Shown here piece by piece: positions 33,464 through 47,563 of a DNA stretch of 64,000 nt. Numbering within the stretch: the stretch's first letter is position 1; each line of letters starts with the position of its first letter. The notes below the pieces were generated by a model that saw nothing but the letters and a program-made list of their open reading frames with translations, was not told where the DNA came from and did no database searches. The position numbers and the translations under genes are program-made. The stretch lies in assembly GCA_003640385.1 (NCBI GenBank), contig RCAB01000018.1:124001-188000 (forward strand), given 5' to 3'. Origin of the DNA: Setaria digitata (taxonomy: Eukaryota > Nematoda > Chromadorea > Rhabditida > Setariidae).

Positions 33464-35149
33464 TTACCTTATTGCCAGCCTTTCTTCGTTGTTTGGTATC
33501 GTAGTATCGCGATGTTGTAAGTATTGAAGTGGTGCCCCGCCGGTCGCAATCTCATCATGTCTCCAAGAGAGAAACTTCAGATAACTGTCAAACCCATATG
33601 CACACAGTGCTCCAAATGAGAAAAACTGAAAACTGACCGCTGCAACGCTGATCGGGAAATCAAAGCTAAAAGCAAATATGAGAGGGGAGAAATCTGCGAG
33701 CGGGGAGAGTAATCAGCTGAAATTCAACCTCCTATCAGTACTGAAATCACTCCACCTTCCACTGTGAATATGAAAGGCTCACGTATTCCCCCTGCCCTCA
33801 GCACTCAATTCTTTCAGTCTAGCACTGCAGCCATGAAATCAAAGCGCATTTAGTGAATTCTGAAATTATTGAATTATACTTTTTCGTACATTGACATGCG
33901 CCCTTCTAGGCCTCTCTGTAGAAGCAAAGGCTTAGGCTGTACAGTTATTCAGGTCAATCCACCTATTCCTAGGATGCCAGATTGAAACATGCAGGGGTGA
34001 AACAGATAGCTTGTAAATTTATGTACCGCGGCTGCACCATAACCGTTTAGACTACGAAATTGTGTCGCAACTAATGTCAGCACACAACCACATATGAAGA
34101 AGAATATGGCCCATGCGAAGTAGATTATCATTTCCTGCAAAAAAAAGATCTTACTATAGGTGACGATCATCGGTCTAGCCCCACCACACCATCTGCCCAA
34201 AGTAGGCAGAAAGTGAGAAATTCAAAAACTGTGCTCAGGGATGTCGAATTGTTCCTCGTCCTTTGATTCTTAATCACATACTCGTTGTTGAGGAGCTAGA
34301 TGACCCTAACAAAACGTGGAGATGACTTGCGGTTTGGATTCTTGACTTCCTGCAAGACCTACGGATGCACTTGAAAGAAAAAAAACTTACACAAACGATC
34401 CAAGGTATCCCGCGAATGAGGTCGACGATACGGAACAGGTAGAGGATTAGAAGAATTACTGATATCAGCATGCCAAATAAGCATATAAAGATAATCCATC
34501 CGGCACCAGGATAGTAAGCAGAGCCACCCACTGCTAGACAAATGAAGCAGATGAAGTCCAAAGTCTGCGAAAGTATTTTCTAATCAATCCGTGATGGAAA
34601 TCTCTTTTAAATGAACAAAAAGAAAGCAGGAAAGAAAGCTGATATTGACTAATTAGGTAGCTCACGACGGAATTAACGCACTTTTACACCTTTATTTGTT
34701 GTAGCGGTAGACTTTTTTGATTATTTCAACACCTGGTTCCAACAATTCCATGTGAAATAGTAAGGATCTTTTTAGCTTAAAAAAATTTAAGTGAGAAAAT
34801 ATAATTATGCGACACCAGCGAAAAGACTAATTAAGCTAAGCATGTTAGATAATCCAAAGTCCAAGAGAACTCCTCCCATAAAAGTAAGGGCGGAAAGAAT
34901 CTGGATATCAAAAAGGTTGCAGGGCGGAAAACAACGAATTATATATATAAAATCGTTTTAAAAATTCGATATTAGAATTTGCAGAGCAACAAGACTTACA
35001 ATGCAGGTACATTTCAGCATTCCAGGCAGTGTTTTCAAGTAATTCAAGTCTAATTCAGGTTTCACGATTTCTATTTGATAATTGGACTGTGTTTGCTGAT
35101 AACGATAATTATCAGTGTTGGCTTCTGTCTCCTGTCTACTGTCCATCAC
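33464..35149 (-). CDS. MARVEL-domain four-pass membrane protein
   Basis: Four exons on the minus strand (35000-35149, 34391-34564, 34038-34134, 33464-33639) join in phase into a protein of about 198 residues. Residues 1-42 are polar and cytoplasmic (MMDSRQETEAN, QQTQSNYQIE). Then come TM1 (CITLDFICFICLAVGG), TM2 (IIFICLFGMLISVILLILY), TM3 (MIIYFAWAIFFFICGCVLTL), TM4 (FQFFSFGALCAYGFDSYL) and a short tail ending NNEERLAIR. The four-helix spacing with small polar residues matches MARVEL proteins of the MAL/plasmolipin/CMTM type, which organise membrane microdomains and vesicle sorting. The third donor is the least certain: TATG/gtgcag (34038) was chosen because it alone keeps phase with the last exon. 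Reading through instead gives an alternative tail ending at 33949. I cannot assign the subfamily. Confidence 0.82.
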
Positions 35150-35199
35150 AAACTTTTATCGTTGAAGCTAAATTTTTGTGATAATTTGCAAATGCTGAA

Positions 35200-35935
35200 T
35201 ATTTATTATTCATTATTATTATTATCATTATTATTATTATTTATTATTATTATTACTTTTATTATTATTACTATTATTATTATTATTATTATTAATAATA
35301 TTATTATTATTAATATTATTATTATTAATATTATTATTATTAATATTATTATTATTAATAATATTATTATTATTAATATTATTATTATTAATATTATTAT
35401 TATTAATATTATTATTATTAATAATATTATTATTATTAATATTATTATTATTAATATTATTATTATTAATATTATTATTATTAATAATATTATTATTATT
35501 AATATTATTATTATTAATATTATTATTATTAATATTATTATTATTAATAATATTATTATTATTAATATTATTATTATTAATATTATTATTATTAATATTA
35601 TTATTATTAATAATATTATTATTATTAATATTATTATTATTAATATTATTATTATTAATATTATTATTATTAATAATATTATTATTATTAATATTATTAT
35701 TATTAATATTATTATTATTAATATTATTATTATTAATAATATTATTATTAATAATATTATTATTATTAATATTATTATTATTTATTATTTATTATTATTA
35801 TTAATTGTATTATTATTATTTATTATTATTATCATTATTATTATTATTTATATTATTATTATTAATTATATTATTATTATTAATTATATTATTATTATTA
35901 CTAATTATTATTATTATTAATCACTATTATTAATG
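35200..35935. repeat. ATT/AAT microsatellite with 63-bp higher-order unit
   Basis: About 730 bases of almost pure ATT/AAT trinucleotides. Within it a 63-bp unit, AATAAT followed by blocks of four ATT separated by single AAT, repeats exactly: unit starts fall at 35294, 35357, 35420 and so on to 35735, seven complete units. Flanking parts are less regular. It creates a long Ile/Asn ORF on the plus strand that I regard as artefactual. It lies roughly 60-790 bases upstream of the MARVEL gene start. Confidence 0.97.
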
Positions 35936-37164
35936 TATGTCCAAAATTTTTGTCGATCAGGACTGTAATCAATTTCGATCTTTTTTGCTTATAAATTAAA
36001 TAACTAACCAGTTAGGTCTATGATCGGTATTTTTTTTCTTTCAATGAGATAAATTCAGATAGTAGTTTATTCTTCCGAACAAATTATGCGCTGAAATAAA
36101 ATGAAGTAAAAGTAAGGTTGGTTGAATATTTTGCGAATATAGCAGAGTAAGAAGAAATAGAAATAAGTTTTCCACATGTTTTGGAGCTCACTTGAAATTT
36201 GAATACGTGTTTATTAACGACTTGCTTAGTATCATTTTTGATACTACTGCTAATGAGAATTGTTGCTGTTACTAGAAGTAAACTAAGCTATAAATGATGT
36301 GCACTAAAAGTCAGCTGTTTGGCCTAAATCCGTGGAAGCATATTATACCACTGGTTAAAGCACACTACTTTGAACTTTGACGATAAGTTTTTCTCTAGAT
36401 TTCTTAAAAAAATGTTGATTTTTTTGACATGCTAGCTGGTGTGCGCAGCATTAAATATTGATAATGATATCATGTGGTTTAGAAGTCAGCACTTTTCTGA
36501 AAGTAAATGATGAATGGTGATTGAAGGAAGTATCCGGCTGTTCACTCAGTATCTTTGTAAAAGTAGCAGAAGCAACTCGCTATTCTAGATAAGAGAGTAA
36601 ATATGAATTGGTGTCATATATTTGCAACTTGGCATGTGATGTTTAATATTATGTAAAAAGTAAAATTTAGTAGTCATACCCTGTGGAGATTATTAAATAA
36701 TTCGTCCTCGACATTACTGGCACGTGCACCATTTATCATCAACTATAGTTACCTACAACATTTCCGGTTAAGTTTTCCCTTTGAAAATTTATAAATAAAA
36801 AGAAAAAAAAGAAAAGAAAAATAACATTGAATGTATCGTTTCTGAGCTCTCTTGCACGGCTGCAGCATTGTAAAATTTTACCTGTTCTGCTGTGTGTCGT
36901 TGACCAAATCTATTTTAGAGATGTTTGATACATCGATGAGATGTACACGTCATTCTTTCTTCCAGTTTTTTTCCGTAAACATTGATCCTGTCGATCTCGC
37001 ATCGTTTCTGCCAAATCAGTCATACCACTCGCCCGATCTTTTCCACACTTACTTTTCTGTGACATTTTTATTTCTAATGCGCAGAACATTCTGTTATAGA
37101 TTCCGACTAAGGTATCACCAAGAAAGCATTTTATAAATGAACCATTTCAGCACCGGTAGCTCTG
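35936..37164. other. Intergenic region between divergent genes
   Basis: No convincing coding exon. This separates the minus-strand MARVEL gene (and its upstream repeat) from the plus-strand phosphatase, so it should hold both upstream regulatory regions. ACCATTTCAG at 37141-37150, 14 bases before the phosphatase ATG, looks like a splice acceptor, possibly for a trans-spliced leader. Confidence 0.5.
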
Positions 37165-39798
37165 ATGCTAATACCTGTCCTACACCTGTTTTTAGCAACG
37201 ACATTCAGTGCTGCTGATGAGTCACCGCAGCAGGTAGTTATTCTAAATGAAGGAAGTGAGGAACGAATCAAACTGGAAACAAAAGTGAACACTCAATATG
37301 GTTCATTTCATGTCATTTTGCTGAATAAAATCGACGCGTGAAAAGATAAGAACTACTGCATTAATCTTCTAGGCCACTGCATCGATCTTTTAGAACAAGA
37401 CTGCTTTGTAGTAACAGGAGCAGATTAAGAGAGATCGGGCACCGATCGCAATTTCCATATTACCTCTCACTGAGTAATTCCTTGACTCAATTACACACGG
37501 AAATTTCACTACTAATTAGTACTTTATGCGGTCGTCCCATCTAAAGATACTTTTTTTTGGAAATATTTTGATAATACACAACGATATTTTAGCATGTAAT
37601 TGCGAAAGTTATGCATGTCGGATGGCATACGATGGTGTATGTTATAAGAATGATTCGAATAATCTCCGATTTTTCCTTTTAGGAGATACTGGAGGTAAGT
37701 AATCACTTATAATTAATTTCGTTTTCACCCAACTATTATTAGTTAAAAAAAGAGCTAAAAGTCCCTCATGACTTGCTTATTTCTCAAAATGACCTTATAT
37801 CGCCGCTTTTCTAAGCCTAATCTAGTCTAAAGCAAATGTAATAAAAATTAAAGGAAAAAAACTGGTGATTTGCACTTAGCACTGCTTGTTACCTCTTAAT
37901 TAAGTTGAATTTCATTTGCTTCTAGGCTTGCCAATCTATCCATATACTACCTACGCACAAAATTTGGTTGCAAAGACGTTGGCGAGAATCGGTGATGAAG
38001 AAAATATCGAATTTACCATTTCGGCTGGTGACAACATATATTACACAGGAGTGCAAAATGAATTTGATCAAAGATTTCAAGTGAATTTCACAAAGTTTAA
38101 CATGGTTGTAGTTATATCAGAAAGTAAACAGATAAATGACCAAACAAGGGATAAGATAATTGAGGAAAAAGGTGGAACGTGTTTTTTTTCTTTACCTCTT
38201 CCTGATTTTATTAGTTCATAAATTGTACATTTTCAGACGTCATTCGAGAATGTGTACAAGGGTAAAGCTTTAGAGAAACCATGGTATTTCATTGCCGGCA
38301 ATCATGACCATTTTGGAAATATTTCAGGAGAGATTGCATATACAAATCGAAGTCAACGATGGTGCGTTTAGATTCAAACAATGATGTTTCTAAGAATAAA
38401 TTAACTAATAGCACTAGCACACCTTCTAGACAATCCAAACCTTGTCTGTTACGATTTCCTTCATTTCAAACATAAGTATGATTGATTTTGATCTCAGTTT
38501 CTGATTACAGTATCTGTAAGGCAAGGTCGATGTAAAGCTTAATTTCCAGGACTTTTCCAGCAAGTTATTATAAAGTGTCTTATGCATTTGGAAAGAATGC
38601 CACGCTGGTTGAATTCCTCATGATTGACACCATTGTGCTTTGTGGCAATACACGGGATATTACAGAAGCTAGCTTCATTGATATGATTTTTGCAACTGTT
38701 GAAAAAAATCCATATACACCAAAGGATCCAGTAGCGGCCCAAATGGAATTAGACTGGATCGAACAACAGCTGAGTACTTCAAGGTTTACTTTTAATTACT
38801 AATTTTCCAGATCGAAGTGTCGAAGAAAATGAACAGATGTTCTTTGGGCTTCACAGCCATGTAGTCTGTTTTATCCGATAAGTTCCTTTTGAAAACAGGA
38901 TTTTTCAAATGCAGGGCTGACTACTTGTTTGTCGTTGGTCATTATCCACTGTATTCGATATCCGATCATGGCTCAGTGAAATGTTTGATTGAAAAACTGA
39001 AGCCACTTCTGGAAAAATATCATGCTTCAGCATATGTTGCTGGACATGACCACACGCTACAAGTGAGATTCTCAGACGCATCTTTGTACGCTTGCTTCTA
39101 ATACAGTAAATCATGTCGAAGACTCAAAAACTAATTTTCTCCATAGCTTTATCATATGTTTCTCTGGAAAGTGAAATGCTGCCATTTGAGATCTTACTTA
39201 GGTAGTGTTGGAACTAAATCGAAAATCTGAACTACTAATAAGAAGTGCATACATAATAAGGGCGTCCAGTACTGAAGTAATACATATCATCCCTGCAGCA
39301 TATCGTCACAGAACACTCGTTATCCTCAGATGACACAGAAAAAAACGAGATTCACTATATCGTTAGTGGAGCCGCATCTCGTTCAGCTCACTCAGTCAAA
39401 CATATGGATACAATACCAGAGGGATCGTTACGTTTCAAGTAATTAATTACATCTGGTTATTAGTGAAATTTAATTAGTAATTGCAGTTAGTAAAAACTTG
39501 TTAGTCTATTGCTGACAAGACTGAAATGATTTTTAAACTCCTATGAAATATTTGAAGAACTGTTGCACGAGAAGGTTGTCATGATTGGCATTACAGCTAT
39601 CCAACGGGATTTAATCCATTCTCACAAATCGGTTTCTCGACTGGTGGTTTTGTTTATGCAAACGTTGAAAGGGATGCAGCAACGCTCACATTTTGCAATG
39701 GAAAAGGAGACATCAAATACTCCTGCAAAATAGTACCGCGGAGAAAATCGACAACAGGACGGTCTGAAGAATGGATTTCAGACTTTTCTTCTAACTAA
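37165..39798 (+). CDS. Tartrate-resistant (purple) acid phosphatase
   Basis: Secreted or lysosomal binuclear-metal phosphomonoesterase of the ACP5/TRAP family. Confident exons are 37593-37694, 37926-38080, 38237-38361, 38550-38783, 38915-39062, 39299-39438 and 39597-39798, all in phase. All five metallophosphoesterase blocks are present: GDTGG (GDWGG in mammals), GDNIYYTGVQ, GNHDH, VVGHYPLYS and GHDHTLQ, plus LCGN and LRF near the end. The N-terminus is less sure: an exon with ATG at 37165 encodes a hydrophobic leader (MLIPVLHLFLATTF) and joins in phase through a weak donor at 37207; a stronger donor at CCGCAGCAG/gtagtt would need a different acceptor. Before the catalytic core lies a Cys-rich stretch (CNCESYACRMAYDGVC) not found in mammalian TRAP as I know it. 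About 382 residues in this model. Confidence 0.92.
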
Positions 39799-40499
39799 AC
39801 TGTCAAGCTTATCATATTCTTTGCAGTGGATAGCCTCATTATCCATGATCACACCTGACATTGTAACCACACTCTGTTCCGCCTAATTTTGAACGATCTG
39901 TTCTTTTGCTCTCAATTCTTGAACTTACCCCATCTGAATATACACACATATACTACAGCCTGGCTAAATGTCACTGACAACCCACTCGCTACTGCGCTTA
40001 ATAACATGATCACTTCCCACCTCTCTGCACAGATCAGTCGGAATGTCCCGCCGAACGATTTGTCCGCACCCTGTCACTCTACTTCCTAATCACTTGTCCA
40101 CTTGGCTGCGACTGTCACGTACACCACTTCGAGAATAACGCATAACATCTACTGTTAGCTCTAGCGTCACAGTGCAACAAGCGTGTCTCGGTGTTTTCGG
40201 CCAGTATCGGATAGGCTCCCACTTTTGTGTTCTGAAGAACACAGCAGTCACGCAGGTTGGCTTAACTCTTGGAAGTTTGGTGAGAAAACTAGAAAGTGAA
40301 AGACATAAAGGAGACGAGCAAACACTTGCCCTCCTCTACTGTCTCAGTTCGCTCATGATGATCGCTGAGTTTTAACGGACTGCAGATTTATGCAGTTCTG
40401 AAGGCGACACCATCGACGGTGCTCTAGGATGTGGTGGTTGGCGCGCATTGCGGTTAGAATTGCGGAAGTTTAGTTTAATGAGGATTCTGATTTGGAGAA
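39799..40499. other. Short intergenic gap between phosphatase and PHAF1
   Basis: About 700 bases separating two genes in the same orientation. It contains a C/T-rich, somewhat GC-richer part (39.9-40.45 kb) that probably includes the PHAF1 promoter. TTTAG at about 40,469-40,473 could be a leader acceptor. No further gene is supportable. Confidence 0.5.
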
Positions 40500-43508
<3,009 letters not shown>

Positions 43509-46500
43509 TAAAGTTTTGAATTTAGTACAGAGACTTGTTTGACTCGTAATGCACATAATCGTTTTTGGTCAGAAATTCTCTGCTTTAAGGAAATTTATAG
43601 AAGCAGGACTTTTTTTGCCTCCATCCGATTTCGTATCATTAATAGCATCAGTTTAATCTTCTTCCGCTATCGATAAATTTACTGAGGATGTTTTTTCCTG
43701 TCAACCACTCCTTATCTTTATATATCATTTAGCACTAAGTTTTTCACTTTATTTTCATTATAAGAAACTCTGTGGAGTACCAAAATTCAGAAATTATTGA
43801 TATCCTTGGTTTGTGATAACTATTGCTTACTCTGTATGCTTTTAGATATTCTTGTACGTTGCGAATTTATGTAGCTTTGATTAGATGTCTTATTTCAACT
43901 ATGGCAAATAAATCATGCATGAAATGAAGTGTTCGAAGCATTTTATGTCTGAATAACATGAGTAGGGTTAATGTTGATGCAGAATAAGTAAATAAAGATA
44001 GGAAGAAAATAGGATTTCACTTTCAAAGAAAGTCATTTGTTGTTTGTGTAACATTGCTCCATTTACTCAGCACGTAGCATTATTGTTCGATGATGTTGTT
44101 CATGTATTCTCATTGTTTGCATAAGAATTAATATTTAGAAGAAAATTAGAATTACTGAAAATTACTGCGTTCGTTACACTTCTGCATTTCATTATAGTGG
44201 CTTGTTAATTATGTATTAAATACAATGCTGTAACAATCGGGGGAATACTAATTCAAGGTGTTATTATCGAGTATATTAAAGTAGCGGATAAAAATGTTTT
44301 GGAGAAGTTTCATGGAGGCTGTACCGAACTAGAGAAAAAGAGGGTTGGAAAAAGAGAAGAAGACAATTGATGAGAGTTAGTTCAATTAATGTTCTATTGC
44401 GACATTTATTTTCCTGTGAATAAGTAGTAGTTTGTATAGGCAATAATGTTACTGTCTTTTTTAGTTAAAGTCACGCGTAGTACATATTGTTTGTGTGTCT
44501 TTTAAGTGAAATTAGAGAGATAATTTCCAGGGAATTTAGACACACGAATTTCATGGATTTCGTAATTCCTATCCTACGAAGTAGCTGTGTCGATAGATCT
44601 AGAAAAACCGATGGTCTAAAAAATTTGGGAATCAAGTGATAAACTCAAAATGATACCAGTAGCGCTACTGCAACAGTTTCGAGGGAAGGTGATTCGAAAC
44701 TTCGTACTGTTAACCAAGACTATTCAACGAGAAAGCAAGCGAATGACGTTATAAAGAGATATTGGCCCTAAAAGTGATTTGTGTTGTTCATTGAGCGATA
44801 AATGATTCAAAGTATTTTTCTGAAATAAATCACAACAGGCAGGCAATAAGTGCGTAAAAATAGACAGCGACATTGGGAACACAAAACTCGCGCAGTGTCA
44901 AGGAGAAGCTTGAACCAAACAGTGAGCGATATTTGCAGTTTTTCCATCGTTATAATTTGTTTACGTTTTGAACACGACGTGTTAAATTTGCCTTTTTCGT
45001 CCCATTACTGGTGGAATTTCAGATTCGCTCCACTAAGTACCAGTGTTTCGTATCTGTTTATGTCGTTGTTGTGAGTGATTATGATTATTCTTCACTAATT
45101 ACACACCCACTGTAACTAGTACACAGTGTGAGTACAAATGCAGATGCTAGTATCCCCTGAAGATAAATACTTGCAAACGAGTTCTATCAGTGATCAGATG
45201 GCGCAGTTTGTTCCCATATCTCAGCGTCACAATCAATGACTGATCAGAAAGAAGTCCTTCAGTCACCACCGTTTTGTCGCTCGTCTAAGAATTTAAGGAA
45301 ATATTTCATTTACTATTACCATCGTACATTCCAGAAATGCTGGAATTATGAGATAGAAGTGCCAAGGGCAATTTTATCAATTGTATTTCTATCCTTACGT
45401 TTATTTAATTTCAAGCAAACTTCAACAGAAGCTTCAAATCAGTGCACTGTTTTGTCGCACTAGTCTTTTACACTCAGATGTGTGATGAAACTGAGAGTGC
45501 TTTAGAATTCTAATTAATTATATTGGCTGTTGTCACATTCGTCTCTGATATTCTCTTTCGCTTCTGTCTCAAATGATTTACTTGGCGACTTCAGAAATAT
45601 TATTGCTGATAACTACGCAATTAAATAACTCTGGTTCTTTTTTCTGGCATCTTTCTAACAAAAATTATCCACTGCAAAGTTGCTACAGCAATTATGGCAT
45701 TATTCAAAAGCAAGACATTGTGAAAATGACGACTGTAACCGACACTTATCTCTTCGGAAATGTTAATCACCCTTGACGTCAGCGTTTTTGCCACTGTAAC
45801 TGCTTCAATTTAGTTATGTATCAATAGTCTTGTAAAGCAAATGAAATCTTCGAGAATGTTCTAAAGCATGCAGTTAATAAACTCTTCTGATAACGACCAA
45901 AATGCAACTCTAAAAACTAATTTTTGTGCATTATATTAAAAAAAAAAAAATAATTTGGACTTTAGTGGCAAGTAGTTTACGCTGAAAATAATTTTTTTAA
46001 AATCTGTTTGCATTTGAAATGTTTTATCGCTGATAAAACATCAAAAAAAGCCTGTATGTATTACGAAGTACACTTATCATTTGCACTATCATTATCATTT
46101 GAACGGTGACGCTTCAGATCAACTGTTTTCATTGCATATTAGGTTAAAACATTTACATCTCAAATAAGCAATAGCACAACGGATAGAATTGTGTCACAGC
46201 TACCTTTACGACTGATGACAATAAGTCCCACCTGAATTGAATTCCTTCAGGTTTTCGAAACAGCACTGTAATATGAAAGGTGAAAGACATCCTAGTTTGT
46301 TTTGACTAGAAAAAAATCCTAAACTGATGATGCGTGTGAAAATCTTCGACTACTTGTCATCAGTGTGCTATTGTTTCTGTTTTTCCCTACTTATGTATTT
46401 ATTTATAAAGCTTTCTCCTTGTGTCTCTTTTCCTCTCATTTCGACCCTACCTCCCTTCTCCAATTACCTTCCGGTTTTAATTCCTCTCTGTGTTCGTCTT

Positions 46501-47563
46501 CTGTCCCTTCTCCTTAGAAATTTTAATTCCTTTCCAAATTTATTACAAAAAGTAATCTTTTAAAAAAAACCTCTGTGGAAGTCCTCTATGCTCCCTGTGC
46601 ATAAATCAATTTCCAACTTCAGTACTAATTAAAAGCAAAAAAACTTCGTCGCCTTGGAACGTATGTTAGTTACAAAAGTAAATAAAATTTATTTATCTGT
46701 CGGTTGCTTACTGTATTTTAGAGAGAATGCACACTTCCTGGCCCCTACACCAAAACTTCACTTCTCTATTTAACCACCTTTTGTTAACTGCTTAAATTTT
46801 TTAATGAACAAGAAGCCGACTTCCTTCCATAATTCTCCTAGCCATGCTTATTGCTGACTGCCCTCAAATCCTTTTTTGATTTCACTTCAACATACTTCAC
46901 TCTTTTTTAATGGGTGATCAAGAGAGATCGCTTATCGCAATTATCACTTAGTGAAGGAATTTCATTATTAGAAGGGATACAGGTAATTGACTTGAAATAT
47001 AATAGTAGATCTGACTTTCAAAATATTTCTGCGACCTTTTGTTTATTTTCAAAAGTTTAATTAACTTTGCATCCGTTAATTTGCTCAGAAACGCCCCCGA
47101 GTATCTCAAATAGCGCGGCGAGTTAAAAGACGACCTTTTTTCTTTTTTTAATTGAAGTGTGTTGCTGTAGAAAAGATCGATTTGCAGCACTGCTAGGTTT
47201 TCCTGTGCTTCAGTGAACTTTCTTCTGCAGTAACGCTTATGATCGTCAGGCTTCGGTCAACTTCAGAAAGCTCTTCCTTTTCCTTTCGCTTTGTTTTTAA
47301 TTACTCCATTTAGCAGACATTTCAGATTAACTGTGTGAAAAGCAGTATAATAAGTAAGAGGAAGAAATATTCGTTCTCATTTTTCACAGATTTTTACCGT
47401 ATGATTTCTGTAATTAATATTTCTGAGAGTGGTTTTGAAATTGATTTAAGTATGCGAGGAGGTTTCAAGCTAAAATCAGAAAAAGTGAGAATAAGATTCT
47501 TAAGGAAGGGTTCAATTACAGTTAAACTGCAATAATAACTCGAGAATCATTTCATAAGAGAGC
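43509..47563. other. Gene-poor stretch
   Basis: Four kilobases after PHAF1 with only short, unconserved ORFs on either strand; several are simple C/T-rich or Phe/Leu-rich translations. A 10-bp GTTTTATC...GATAAAAC hairpin lies near 46,021. I see no RNA gene or transposon signature. Confidence 0.5.

Noticed and set aside
35075..35920. 281-codon ORF rich in Ile and Asn
   Set aside because: It is only the translation of the ATT/AAT repeat; no codon bias, domain or start context supports a protein.
46327..46563. Hydrophobic 78-codon ORF
   Set aside because: Phe/Leu/Ser-rich translation of a pyrimidine-rich tract; no splice partners and no membrane-family motif.
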